From DATMXT01 sp035560415 (GTDB taxonomy: Bacteria; Bacillota; Clostridia; Oscillospirales; Feifaniaceae): a DNA stretch of 17,460 nt. Position numbers and translations under genes: made by a program. Under the pieces are notes generated by a model. That model made no database searches. It saw only the letters and a list, made by a program, of their open reading frames with translations, and was not told the origin of the DNA. The first letter of the stretch is position 1. The number at the start of each line of letters is the position of its first letter. The DNA lies in NCBI GenBank assembly GCA_035560415.1, contig DATMZG010000088.1:1-17460 (forward strand). Reading direction: 5' to 3'. Positions 1-9,000 of this stretch are shown piece after piece.

Positions 1-1350
1 CCCATAACTTCGCTCCCCTTCAGCGCGGAGCTGGACTTCAGCACAGAAGCGGGCGCTTTCGACTATGACGGCTGCCCCACCTTCTGGTATACCTTTGAGC
101 TTGAAGATGCGACCGACGTCGCCTTTTATTCGGATAATTTAGGCGTGCACTTTGAGGTGTTCGAGGGCGAGATTGATATCTTCGATGAGGATGAGGCCGA
201 GGATGCGTACATAGCCGACTCCCACAACCTGTCGGTTTCCCTTGAGGAGGGGGCCTATACGGTCGTGGCCTATGACTGTGACGATGTGGGCGAGGCGGAG
301 ATATTCATCGAGGAAGCCGCCGCGCCGGTCGCAAGCCCCATCACGCTGCCCTTTGACAATGGCGGCGAGCGGCTCTCCTTCACCCCGGACGGAGGCGCCT
401 TCGCCTATTTCGGCTCCCCCGCCTTCTGGTATACCTTCAGCCTGGAAGATGCGACTGAAGTCATATTCTGGTCTGATGCGGGCGAGGACGTGTACTTCAA
501 TGTGTTTGAAGACGGCAGCGCAGACATTTTCACGGCCGAGCCTGATTACTACGATGCCGGCACGCTCACCCTCGGCGCCGGGTCATATACGGTGGCCGTC
601 TGTGACAGCGGCTGGGCCGGCTCGGCGCAGGTCTTTATCGGCCCCGAGCCCGAACCGGTTGCCGCGACCCTCCCAATCAGCGGGGCTCTTGTCTTCAGCC
701 CGACAAACACCGTGGTGGAGAACGGTTATCTGCGCACCATCAAATACACCTTCAGTCTGGAAGAAGAGACGGAGCTTCTGTTTTACGGGACGGGCGACGG
801 TGGCTGGGACGCCAGATTTTCGCTGATAAACGTGGATGACCCGGCCAGTCCTGTCACCGTATTCAGCGGTGAATATTCGTCTTATTCCATGACGGTGCCT
901 GCTGGAGATTACGAACTCTGGCTCGACGACGACGGCTATGACCTGGACAGCGGGTACGGCACGTATACAGCCCAGGTCTATGTCGGTGTGGAGCCCGAGC
1001 CGAGCTCCAGCGATTTAGGGGATATTCTTGAGACCCCGTTTAATGAGGAGTTGACCTTCAGCCCGGCGGAGGGCGCCTTCTATTACGGTGGATGCTTCGC
1101 GCACTGGTATACCTTCACGGTGGACGAGGACGCGGAGATTCGGTTTGCATCAGACAATTTCGGCGTGTACTTCTATGTGTTCGGGGGCGCCGTCAACGAA
1201 ACCGAAATTTTTAACTATGTGTCGTCCGAGCACTACATAGACAGCGACAGCGATATGACGCTCTCACTTGAGGCCGGCACATATACAGTCGTGGCCTGCG
1301 ACAACAACGGCGTCGGCTCGGCGCAGGTGTCGATTGAGGAATTTATCGGC
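1..1350 (+). repeat. Four tandem PPC-like repeats inside the SLH protein
   Basis: Protein-level repeats of about 105-120 residues start near 1 (or before), 337, 670 and 1030. Each has a P.(T/S)LPF- or LPI-like opening, an LSF(S/T)P strand, a (W)YTF(S/T)(L/V)E core, a (Y)FxVF strand and a final AG(T/S)YTV(A/V).CD strand. Copies 1, 2 and 4 are clearly similar; copy 3 is the most diverged, with KYTF replacing WYTF and an inserted DDDGYDLDSGYG acidic loop. The family assignment (bacterial pre-peptidase C-terminal type beta sandwich) is inferred from the pattern and is not certain. Confidence 0.7.
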
Positions 1351-4020
1351 TACTGGACGGACAACCGCGCCGATTCCTACGCCCCCGGCGCAAAGGATGA
1401 GGACAATGACGTCCTGACCATCTCCACAGAAGAGGAATTTGCTCTCTTTGCCCATGAGCTGCGGCAGGAAGCGCTCGATTATGAAGGTGAGCCCGGTATC
1501 TATTATTATAAGGAACTCTCCTTTGTCTCTGACTACGAGGGGTGGACCGTCATTCTGGGCGCCGACCTCGACCTGTCCGCACATTTTTGGGAACCTGCGC
1601 CGCTGCCTTTCCTGACGTTTGAGGGTAGGGGCCACACCATCAGCGGGCTTGCCGTGGCGGATTATGTCTATGGTATCCCGCTCTCCACAGACGAGGGCGG
1701 CAGCGCCAGAGTCATCGCCGCAGGCCTCTTCTGCTCCGCCGACCGCGCCAACATCTACGACATTACGCTCAGTGCTCCGCAGTTTGAGCTGCCGCAGATT
1801 TTCCCGCTGTCGCCCTTTGTCCATGTCGCGGTCGGCCCCTTGGCGGGAGTCGTGCAGGGCGTGGGCATATTCGACGTGACGGTCACCGACCCCGACGTTT
1901 GGTTTTCTGCTGCCATGTATCCGATGCCGATTTCCACCGCTTTTGTCGGTGGCGTCGTGGGCATCGTGGACAAAAGCGATGGAAACAACATCATGGGCGT
2001 GCCCATCACCTGCGTCAACAACGCCGAGGTCCACGGCGGCACGGTCAGCGCAAACGCCGAGCGCCTCTGTTACGAAGGGTATATGGGTGAAGAAGGCGGC
2101 TTTGTTTACGCCGGCGGCATTGCGGGCGCGAATTTCGCGGGCGTCATCTTAAACGCCTATGTCTCGAACGGCACGACCGTCTCGGTCACGGGATATGAGG
2201 GCAGTGGGAAACAAATCGCAAAAGTGGCGGCGGGCGGCATTGCCGGCTACACCTCGGCGCAGGTCATGCCGGAGATGGGCACCTGCCTGCTCAACAACCT
2301 CTCCCGGGCACAGCTTGTGGTTACGGCCAAAGCCGATACGGTCTATGTCGGCGGCGTCGCGGGCGAGGTCTACAACGATTCCATCCTCAGCAACCTCTAC
2401 ATCGGCCCGCTGACAACCACAGGCGGCGCGGTCAGCGCGTCCACGCGGCGCGGCGCTTTCGGGGTTATCAGCAACACGGCTGATTACACCGCCGCCAACA
2501 ACTTCGCCTTCCCCACCGCGGCAGCCGCAAACTCCGCGGGCGTCTACGCGACCCTGAACAGCGACACCCCGGACACGGGCGCTCTGTGGATGGTCGCGGA
2601 CATCTCCATCACCGATTCGGGCTTGCCGGCCGGCATCGTCCTCCCGCTCTTCAAGCGGTGGACAGCCTCATCCACCGACCCCCGGCTTGGCGATTACTAT
2701 GTCTCGGTCGCGGCTCCCGTGTGGGCCTTAAACGAGACGATCACCCTGACCCCGCCGCAGATTTTCGCCCTGTTTGACAGCGTCACCTATCCCCACCACC
2801 TGACGGGGGATGAGGTGCTCCAGTGGCAGATCAGCTCTAACGGCACGAGCGGCTGGAGCGAGTTCACCGCAACGACGGCGACCGCCGCGCTAAACGGCAA
2901 GTATCTGCGCTATTACGCAAATGATATGGCGGGCAACGTCAGCTCCTCGGCGCCCAGGAGAATCACCATCACGGGCCTGCCGTCCGGCGGCGGCGGTGGC
3001 GGCGGCGGCACCACACCGGCAAACCCCAGCCTCATTCCGGTCACAGACCTGACGACTGCGGGGGCGCAGGACAGCATCACGGTCGAAAATGACGCCGCTT
3101 CGGTCACCCTCCCCTCCGACATGCTGACAGGCCTTGGCCTCACCGGCAAGAACGCCGAGCTCGTCATTGAAGCGGTTGACGCAGACGACCTGTCGGACGA
3201 CATAAAGGCCAAAATCGGCGACAGGCCGGTCATCTCGGTCACGCTTGAAATCGACGGGAAGCAGGTCAGCTGGTCTAACCCCGACGCACCTGTGACCGTC
3301 TCCATCCCCTATACCCCGGCGGCCGGGGAGGACCCGAACAGCATCGTCGTCTGGTACATTGACGGCGAGGGCAACGCCGTCTGCGTGCCGAACGGCCGCT
3401 ACGACCCCGCGACCGGCACCGTGACCTTTGAAGTCACCCATTTCAGCCTCTATGCCGTCGCGTATAACAAAGTCGGCTTTACAGACGTTGCGGCGGGCCA
3501 GTGGTACGAAGACGCGGTCTCCTTTATTGCGGCGCGCGGCATCACAACCGGCACCGGCGACGGCAGCACATACAGCCCCGGCGTCACGCTGACGAGGGCC
3601 GAGTTCCTCGTCCTCATGATGAGAGCTTATGGCATAGCGCCCGACACAAATCCCACGAACAACTTCGCGGACGCCGGCAATACCTACTACACGGGCTACC
3701 TCGCGGCGGCAAAGCGGCTGGGCATCACGAACGGCGTCGGCGACAACCTCTACGCGCCGAACCGGCCCATCACGCGGCAGGAGATGTTCACGCTGCTCTA
3801 CAACGCGCTTGACGTCATCGGGAAGCTGCCCGTGGGCGACTCCGGCAAAACGCTCAGTTCGTTTACGGACGCCTCTCAAATCGCCTCCTGGGCCCAAGAG
3901 GCCATGGCACTGCTCGTCAAGACCGGCACGGTCGGTGGCTCCGGCGGCATGCTGACCCCCACAAGCACGACTACCCGTGCCGAGATGGCGCAGGTGCTCT
4001 ACAACCTGCTCGGAAAGTAA
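1..4020 (+). CDS. SLH-domain modular surface protein (5' end outside window)
   Basis: The reading frame is open from base 1 with no stop, so the gene starts upstream; the GTG at 145 lies inside the first repeat and is not the start. Visible modules in order: four PPC-like beta-sandwich repeats (1-1350) sharing a (F/H)WYTF core and a closing TYTV or SYTV strand; a long region (about 1351-2690) with an 'ADLDLS...F.GRGHTISGL' signature and many Gly-Gly turns, as in GLUG/beta-helix adhesins; an Ig-like segment (about 2700-2975); an eight-glycine linker (2986-3009); an all-beta domain typical of the segment before SLH repeats (about 3040-3470); and three SLH domains (about 3475-4017) with FTDV, TRAEF, TRQEM and TRAEM motifs. 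SLH domains bind pyruvylated secondary wall polymer, so the protein is probably exported and wall-attached. The substrate or partner is unknown. A strong terminator follows 20 bp after the stop. Confidence 0.9.
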   Translation, partial: PITSLPFSAELDFSTEAGAFDYDGCPTFWYTFELEDATDVAFYSDNLGVHFEVFEGEIDIFDEDEAEDAYIADSHNLSVSLEEGAYTVVAYDCDDVGEAEIFIEEAAAPVASPITLPFDNGGERLSFTPDGGAFAYFGSPAFWYTFSLEDATEVIFWSDAGEDVYFNVFEDGSADIFTAEPDYYDAGTLTLGAGSYTVAVCDSGWAGSAQVFIGPEPEPVAATLPISGALVFSPTNTVVENGYLRTIKYTFSLEEETELLFYGTGDGGWDARFSLINVDDPASPVTVFSGEYSSYSMTVPAGDYELWLDDDGYDLDSGYGTYTAQVYVGVEPEPSSSDLGDILETPFNEELTFSPAEGAFYYGGCFAHWYTFTVDEDAEIRFASDNFGVYFYVFGGAVNETEIFNYVSSEHYIDSDSDMTLSLEAGTYTVVACDNNGVGSAQVSIEEFIGYWTDNRADSYAPGAKDEDNDVLTISTEEEFALFAHELRQEALDYEGEPGIYYYKELSFVSDYEGWTVILGADLDLSAHFWEPAPLPFLTFEGRGHTISGLAVADYVYGIPLSTDEGGSARVIAAGLFCSADRANIYDITLSAPQFELPQIFPLSPFVHVAVGPLAGVVQGVGIFDVTVTDPDVWFSAAMYPMPISTAFVGGVVGIVDKSDGNNIMGVPITCVNNAEVHGGTVSANAERLCYEGYMGEEGGFVYAGGIAGANFAGVILNAYVSNGTTVSVTGYEGSGKQIAKVAAGGIAGYTSAQVMPEMGTCLLNNLSRAQLVVTAKADTVYVGGVAGEVYNDSILSNLYIGPLTTTGGAVSASTRRGAFGVISNTADYTAANNFAFPTAAAANSAGVYATLNSDTPDTGALWMVADISITDSGLPAGIVLPLFKRWTASSTDPRLGDYYVSVAAPVWALNETITLTPPQIFALFDSVTYPHHLTGDEVLQWQISSNGTSGWSEFTATTATAALNGKYLRYYANDMAGNVSSSAPRRITITGLPSGGGGGGGGTTPANPSLIPVTDLTTAGAQDSITVENDAASVTLPSDMLTGLGLTGKNAELVIEAVDADDLSDDIKAKIGDRPVISVTLEIDGKQVSWSNPDAPVTVSIPYTPAAGEDPNSIVVWYIDGEGNAVCVPNGRYDPATGTVTFEVTHFSLYAVAYNKVGFTDVAAGQWYEDAVSFIAARGITTGTGDGSTYSPGVTLTRAEFLVLMMRAYGIAPDTNPTNNFADAGNTYYTGYLAAAKRLGITNGVGDNLYAPNRPITRQEMFTLLYNALDVIGKLPVGDSGKTLSSFTDASQIASWAQEAMALLVKTGTVGGSGGMLTPTSTTTRAEMAQVLYNLLGK

Positions 4021-4039
4021 TAAGCCAAGCAACGTCACA

Positions 4040-4077
4040 AAAAGAGGGGTCCGGCGAGTATGCCGGGCCCCTCTTTT
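4040..4077. terminator. Bidirectional intrinsic terminator
   Basis: The arms AAAAGAGGGG (4040-4049) and CCCCTCTTTT (4068-4077) pair perfectly. They enclose an inner CCGGC/GCCGG stem, joined by one T-G wobble, with a six-base loop at 4056-4061. The A-tract on one side and the T-tract on the other let it work on both strands, between the SLH gene and the convergent CPBP gene. Confidence 0.9.
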
Positions 4078-4083
4078 GCGTGT

Positions 4084-4105
4084 CGGAAAACCTGCGGGTT
4101 TTGCG
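4084..4105. repeat. Small hairpin with AAAACC/GGTTTT stem
   Basis: CGGAAAACC (4084-4092) and GGTTTTGCG (4097-4105) form a stem with one G-G mismatch and a four-base loop. It lies at the 3' end of the CPBP gene, touching the stop. The same two nine-base arms, with the same mismatch and a different loop, occur in inverted orientation at 17347-17369. It may be a weak terminator or a dispersed palindromic element. Confidence 0.6.
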
Positions 4106-4852
4106 TCAGCTCAACAGCGCCGCGGCCGTGCCGATGAGCCCCAGCACATTGCCGAGACAATGTGCGAGGATGCCGAGCCGCAGGTCCTTTTTGTACCAAA
4201 CCGCGTAGGCATACGGCAGCACGGCGGCTACTCTGGTGAAAAACTCCCACGGCGAAAACAGATGGTAGAGGGAGAACAGAACGGTATTTGCGAGCGGTGC
4301 GAATTTGCCAAACCGGCCCATGCGGGGCAACAAATACCCCCTGAAATAGATTTCCTCCAGCGCAGGCCCCAAAAAACCGTTTAAAAGGAACCCGAGGATG
4401 AGGGACGGCCATATGAGCTCCGGCCTTGCTTTGACCGCTTCAATGTCGATGAGCGCCCAGTCCGGAACGCGGGAAAACACCGCCCATAGCGGCCGCTCGA
4501 GCTGCGGAATCGTCGCAAACGCGAAACCGTTGATTGACAGCAGCGAAAAAACCCATCCGAATGTCTGCAAGGGGGGCATTTTTTCCGTATAGCACAGCAT
4601 TTCCCGTATTTTTGCGCCCCTGCGCTTTGCCGCAATGAATAAGAGCAGCGCCTCGCATGGAATCAGGCCTGCCGCAATGGCAATGAAAAGCGATAAGACA
4701 AACGGAAGCCCGAACCCGCCCGCCGGGCTCGAAAACAGGATTGCGACAAGCAGCACGGGAATGCCCGGAAGCAGATGGAGCAGGATGGTCTGTGGGATCG
4801 TGTGCTTTTCAATTAATTTACTGTACTTTTCAACTGTTCTGTTGTCCGTCAT
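4106..4852 (-). CDS. CPBP-family intramembrane metalloprotease
   Basis: This 248-residue polytopic membrane protein carries the CPBP (Rce1/Abi-type) signature in its C-terminal half: EEIYFRG at residues 166-172 (the EExxxR motif), FSLYH ending at His197, and H231xxxN235 in 'LAHCLGN'. These supply the expected glutamates and histidines of the membrane-embedded active site. Hydrophobic segments lie near residues 22-42, 49-75, 96-114, 148-163, 184-198, 205-218 and 226-246. The ATG is chosen because an AGGAG sits 7 bases upstream, inside the end of the MarR gene. The MarR stop is only 4 bases upstream, so the pair is surely co-transcribed. CPBP proteins in Firmicutes serve bacteriocin self-immunity, prenyl-protein processing or signalling; which applies here cannot be told. 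No bacteriocin precursor is visible nearby. Confidence 0.88.
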   Translation of the reverse strand: MTDNRTVEKYSKLIEKHTIPQTILLHLLPGIPVLLVAILFSSPAGGFGLPFVLSLFIAIAAGLIPCEALLLFIAAKRRGAKIREMLCYTEKMPPLQTFGWVFSLLSINGFAFATIPQLERPLWAVFSRVPDWALIDIEAVKARPELIWPSLILGFLLNGFLGPALEEIYFRGYLLPRMGRFGKFAPLANTVLFSLYHLFSPWEFFTRVAAVLPYAYAVWYKKDLRLGILAHCLGNVLGLIGTAAALLS

Positions 4853-4856
4853 GCAC

Positions 4857-5441
4857 TCACTCCTGTATAATATACGCCCGCTGTCTCTTCTCTATGAACG
4901 CCGCAAGCGCCCGCTGCCCCGACTCCCGCGCCGCGTCGTCCAAAGAGAGCGCATCATTTGGGTCCGCTTCAAAGCCCTGATACACCTCGCCGTCAAAAGA
5001 ATAAATTCTGCTCAGCAGCTCCCATAAAACCGGCAATTCGCTGCCCCCAAGCCCCGCAAAAATGTCGGCGAAAAGCAGCATGCCGATTTCGCTGCATTTT
5101 TGAGTCCGGGCAAGGCCCGACGGCGTGGCCGTGACGCTGTAAGCCCGCCGGTCGGCGCGGTTTGGGTTTATTTCGACAAATCCCTTTTTGACAAGCGCGT
5201 CGACAAGCTGCCTGCAATTTTGCTTTGAAGTGCCCAGCTTTCGCGCGATGTTGTTCAGGGTCGCTTCATGTGCTCTCAGGTGCAAAATGGCCAGCATGGT
5301 CATAAACTGCCGCGTCGACAGGCCCTCAAAGCGCTTGTCACCGACTGCCTGCAACTTGTTGTTTACAGCAAATAAAGACGCATATGTCTGCTGCATGAAA
5401 AACAGGTCGCGCATAGCGCGCTCTGCAGTATCCGGCTCCAT
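4857..5441 (-). CDS. MarR-family transcriptional regulator
   Basis: This 194-residue protein has a MarR winged helix-turn-helix. The core is about residues 43-106: recognition region 'LNNIARKLGTSKQNCRQLV' at 62-80, followed by the wing with the family's D-R-R pattern at 97-99 and a YSVTAT strand. The C-terminus is somewhat longer than usual for MarR (about 140-150 residues), with an acidic helix-rich tail from about residue 150. The start at 5441 is preferred over upstream in-frame ATGs because it is preceded by AAGAGGTGGG and lies downstream of a good promoter (5476-5504); the longer reading would begin over the -35 box. The gene heads an operon with the CPBP protease. Palindromes at the promoter and in the leader suggest autoregulation. 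The ligand is unknown. Confidence 0.88.
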   Translation of the reverse strand: MEPDTAERAMRDLFFMQQTYASLFAVNNKLQAVGDKRFEGLSTRQFMTMLAILHLRAHEATLNNIARKLGTSKQNCRQLVDALVKKGFVEINPNRADRRAYSVTATPSGLARTQKCSEIGMLLFADIFAGLGGSELPVLWELLSRIYSFDGEVYQGFEADPNDALSLDDAARESGQRALAAFIEKRQRAYIIQE

Positions 5442-5456
5442 AAACCCACCTCTTGT

Positions 5457-5471
5457 AAAACAGATTGTTTT
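5457..5471. promoter_or_regulatory. Candidate MarR operator (leader palindrome)
   Basis: A perfect inverted repeat, AAAACA-GAT-TGTTTT, lies between the -10 box and the ribosome binding site of the MarR gene. The size and position fit a repressor half-site pair for autoregulation. The assignment is inference from position. Confidence 0.5.
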
Positions 5472-5475
5472 CTCA

Positions 5476-5504
5476 ACTCTATCACACAGCATGCATAAAG
5501 TCAA
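5476..5504 (-). promoter_or_regulatory. Sigma-A promoter of the MarR-CPBP operon
   Basis: Read on the minus strand: -35 TTGACT (5504-5499), a 17-base spacer, and -10 TAGAGT (5481-5476) preceded by TGA, which makes an extended -10. A 10-bp palindrome CAATATATTG (5502-5511) overlaps the -35 box and is a second candidate operator. Confidence 0.7.
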
Positions 5505-5549
5505 TATATTGTCTTTTTAAATGAAAGAGTTTTTCGCGGAACCCCATGA

Positions 5550-5613
5550 CAATTGCCGCCCAAAAACTCCAACAATTGCAGGCTGTTTTTGTATACATTT
5601 TTCTTGCAATTGC
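5550..5613. repeat. Three CAATTGC boxes upstream of the PQ-loop gene
   Basis: CAATTGC occurs at 5550-5556, 5573-5579 and 5607-5613; the last lies within the self-complementary GCAATTGC (5606-5613), which overlaps the -35 box of the rightward promoter. Starts are 23 and 34 bases apart. They could be regulator sites; with a seven-base core this is suggestive only. Confidence 0.35.
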
Positions 5614-5632
5614 GCTTTCGTTTTGATAGACT
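5604..5632 (+). promoter_or_regulatory. Sigma-A promoter of the PQ-loop-like gene
   Basis: -35 TTGCAA (5604-5609), a 17-base spacer, and -10 TAGACT (5627-5632) preceded by TGA (extended -10). It is divergent from the MarR promoter and nearly a twin of it, with the -10 boxes about 150 bp apart. The start codon is 38 bases downstream of the -10. Confidence 0.6.
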
Positions 5633-5670
5633 TACTGCGGCTCAAAAACAAGGAAGGCGAGTGATTTGAT

Positions 5671-6006
5671 ATGGTTGACATAGCGCAGCTCTGTGAAATC
5701 GGCATGCTCTGTATTTTCGGGGTCTCCTGGCCCTTTAATATTGCCAAGTCCCTGCGCTCCGCAACGGCGAAGGGCAAGAGCGTCATTTTTGAGGTGCTGG
5801 TCATCGCGGGCTACGGACTGGGGCTTTTCGGCAAAATCTGGAGCTATTCCCAGACGGGCGTGCTGGCCTACTCCACCTGGTTTTACATTGCCGACATCCT
5901 GATGGTCGGCATCGACCTTGCGCTCTATCTGCGCAACGTCAAGCTCGACAGGGCCCGCGACGCGGACCTTCTCAGGGCGGCCCCCCTCCGGGGCAACGCC
6001 CGGTAG
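5671..6006 (+). CDS. Small PQ-loop/SemiSWEET-like membrane protein
   Basis: This 111-residue protein has three hydrophobic segments (about residues 6-24, 37-56 and 66-87) and a basic C-terminal tail. The segment 'SWPFNIAKSLRSATAKGKS' (about 19-37) follows the pattern of PQ-loop proteins, in which a PQ motif at the end of helix 1 is followed by a basic stretch ending in GxS. Here Pro-Phe-Asn stands where Pro-Gln usually is. The length and three helices fit a SemiSWEET-type half-transporter that would need to dimerise, but the sequence alone does not show transport or a substrate. AGGAAGG at 5651-5657 is a somewhat distant ribosome binding site; ATG 5671 is the first in-frame start. It is divergent from the MarR operon and ends before a strong terminator. 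Confidence 0.7.
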   Translation: MVDIAQLCEIGMLCIFGVSWPFNIAKSLRSATAKGKSVIFEVLVIAGYGLGLFGKIWSYSQTGVLAYSTWFYIADILMVGIDLALYLRNVKLDRARDADLLRAAPLRGNAR

Positions 6007-6033
6007 CCGCAACATCTCCAAACATTACTGCAT

Positions 6034-6072
6034 AAAAAACCGGTTTACGCCTCAGCGTAAACCGGTTTTTTT
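6034..6072. terminator. Bidirectional intrinsic terminator
   Basis: A perfect 17-bp stem: AAAAAACCGGTTTACGC (6034-6050) and its complement (6055-6071), with loop CTCA and a further T. It separates the + strand PQ-loop-like gene from the convergent SLH gene. Confidence 0.95.
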
Positions 6073-6098
6073 ATTGAATGGACTACTTTTTAAACAAC

Positions 6099-9000
6099 CT
6101 ACTTTTTGAGCACACGGTGCAAAATGACGGCCATTTCAGCGCGGGTCAGATTGCCGACCGGGTTGATTTTGTTGCCGCTGCCGACAATGACGTTCGCCTT
6201 GACCAGCGTGGCCACCGAGATTGTGGCGTAGCTCGAAATGCCGCTGCGGTCGGTAAAGACGGAGAGGTCGCTTGAGGTGCCCTCAGTGATCGAAATCTTT
6301 TTGGCCTGCAAGGCGCGGTAGACAAAGACCATGGCGTCCTGCCTTGTGAGGGAATTGGTGGGGTAGAAGTAGTCGCCGCTCCCCTGCGCGATGCCAAGCG
6401 CCTTGGCCACCGCGACGGCGTCGTAATAGTAGCTGCCCTTGGCGACGTCTTTGAAATTGCCGCTTGTCGTCGCCGACAGGCCCAGCGCCCTGTACAGCAT
6501 GAGGACGAAGTCGCCGCGGGTGATGTGGGAGCCGGGGCCGTAGCTCGAGGACCCGGTGCCCTTGACGACGCCCAGTCCGTACAGATAGTCGACCGCCTCA
6601 ACGGCCCAGTAGTAGGTGGTGTTGACGTCGGTGAAGTAGCTGGAATTTTTCGGCCCCGTCACAGTGACTTTTACGGTGCCGGAGAAGGAGTCGCCATCGG
6701 TGGAGTAGCCGGTGTATGCGATGCTGACGGTGCCGGTGTACCCGTAGACCGGGACAAAGGATACCGAGGAGAGATAGGGCGAGGAGCTCCTGTAATAGGC
6801 CGTGTTCGCAACGACAGTAGAGGTGTAGCTGCCCTGTGCGGTATAGTTGTAATACAGGGCGCCGCTTGAGCTCGAGGGCAGCGAGAATTTCACATAGGAG
6901 AGGTTGTCGCCCGTCTCAGCTTTGCAGACCGTGTTGAAGTCGGCGTCGGAGAAAGTCGCCCTCAAATTATTGCTGGTGGAGTAAGTGATGTCGCTTGCCG
7001 CTCCGTAGACAATTTTAATGACGCCGGTGAAGGATTCGCCGTCCTCATCGTACCCCGTGTAATTGATGGTCACGGTGCCGGAATAGCCCGAGGTCGGCAC
7101 AAAGGCCACCTTGTCGAGGTAGGGCGTGTAGTCATGGTCATAGTAGAGCTTGGTCGAGGTCGTCACCGCCGTCCCCTTGCTTGAGGAGGAGGCGTAGTTG
7201 TAATAGAGTTTTCCTGTCGAGGAGGAGGGCAGCGAAGCAATTCTGATGTAATTGAGGGTCTCATAGTCGGCGTCCTCGCAGACGTCGTTGAAGTCGTCCC
7301 CGTCGAAGACAACCGTCTCGTTTTTATCTGCGGTGTAGGTGACGGCGTCGACGTCGCCGTCCTCTCTCACCGTGATTTTAATGACGCCGGTGAAGGACTC
7401 CCCGTCCTCGTCGTAGCCTGTGTAATTGATGGTCACGGTGCCGGTGTAGCTCGAGGCCGGCACAAAGGCCACTTTGTCGAGATAGGGCGTGTAGTCATGG
7501 TCGTAGTAGAGCTTGGTGGAAGTCGTCACCGACGTGCCCTTGCTCGAGTCGGAGGTGTAGTTGTAGTAGAGCTTGCCCGCTGAGGAGGAGGGCAGCGACT
7601 TGATTTTGATGTAGTCGAGCGTCTCGTAATCGGCGTCCTCGCAGACCTCGTTGAACTCGTCCCCGTCGAAGACGATTGTGTCACCCTTGTCGGTCTCGAA
7701 AGTGACGGCGTCGACGTCCCCTTCATCCACAACCGTGATTTTGATGACGCCGGTGAAAGACTCCCCGTCCTCGTCGTAGCCTGTGTAATTGATGGACACG
7801 GTGCCGGTGTAGCTCGAGGCCGGCACAAAGGCCACCTTGTCGAGGTAGGGCGTGTAGTCATGGTCGTAATAGAGCTTGGTGGAAGTGGTCACCGATGTGC
7901 CCTTGCTCGAGTCGGAGGTGTAGTTGTAATAGAGCTTGCCCGCTGAGGAGGAGGGCAGCGACTTGATTTTGATGTAGTCGAGGGTGTCGTAGTCGGCGTC
8001 CTCGCAGACCTCGTTGAACTCATCCCCGTCGAAGACGATTGTGTCGCCCTTGTCGGTCTCGAAAGTGACGGCGTCGACATCTCCGTCATCCGCCACCGTG
8101 ATTTTGATGATGCCGGCGAAAGACTCCCCGTCCTCGTCGTAGCCTGTGTAATTGATGCTCACGGTGCCGGTATAGCTCGAGGCCGGCACAAAAGCCACCT
8201 TGTCGAGATAGGGCGTGTCATCGGTGTCATAGTAGAGCTTGGTCGAGGTCGCCACCGCCGTGCCCTTGCTTGAGGAGGAGGTGTAGTTGTAGTAGAGCTT
8301 ACCCGCTGAGGAGGAGGGCAGCGCTTTTATTTTAATGTAATTGAGGGTCTCGTAATTGGCGTCCTCGCAGACGTCGTTGAACTCATCCCCGTCAAAGACG
8401 ACGGTCTCGCCCTTGTCGGTCTCGAAAGTGACGTCGTCGACGTCGGTGTCCTTGTCCTCCACCTCGATTTTAAAGGTGGCGGAATAGACCTCCCCGTCCT
8501 CATCATACCCCGTGTAATTGATGCTCACGGCGCCGGTATAGCTCGAGGCCGGCACAAAGGCCACTTTGTCGAGGTAGGGCGTGTCATCGGTGTCATAGTA
8601 GAGCTTGGTGGAAGTCGCCACCGACGTCCCCTTGTTCGAGTCGGAGGTGTAGTTGTAGTAGAGCTTGCCCGCTGAGGAGGAGGGCAGCGCGTTGATTTTG
8701 ATGTAGTCAAGGGTGTCAAAGCCCGCGTCCTCACAGGCGTCGTTGAAGTCATCCCCGTCGAGTACGACGGTCTCGCCCTTCTCAGTCTCGAAAGTCACTG
8801 TGTCGACAGAGACCGCTTTCACGGTGAGGACAATTTTCCCGGTATAGGTGACGTCGCCCACATCCCAGGCGGTGTAGTTGACGGTGACGGTACCGGTGTA
8901 GCCCGAAGCCGGCACAAAGGTGACTTTGGAGAGGCTCGGGTTGGTGCTCCGATAGTACTGGTCGGTCGCTTTGACCGCCGCGTCATAGCTGGAGGAGGAG

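Noticed and set aside
2890..4038. 382-residue open frame on the minus strand opposite the SLH domains
   Set aside because: It runs antisense to a clearly coding frame with SLH motifs, has no ribosome site or family pattern, and reflects the high GC content.
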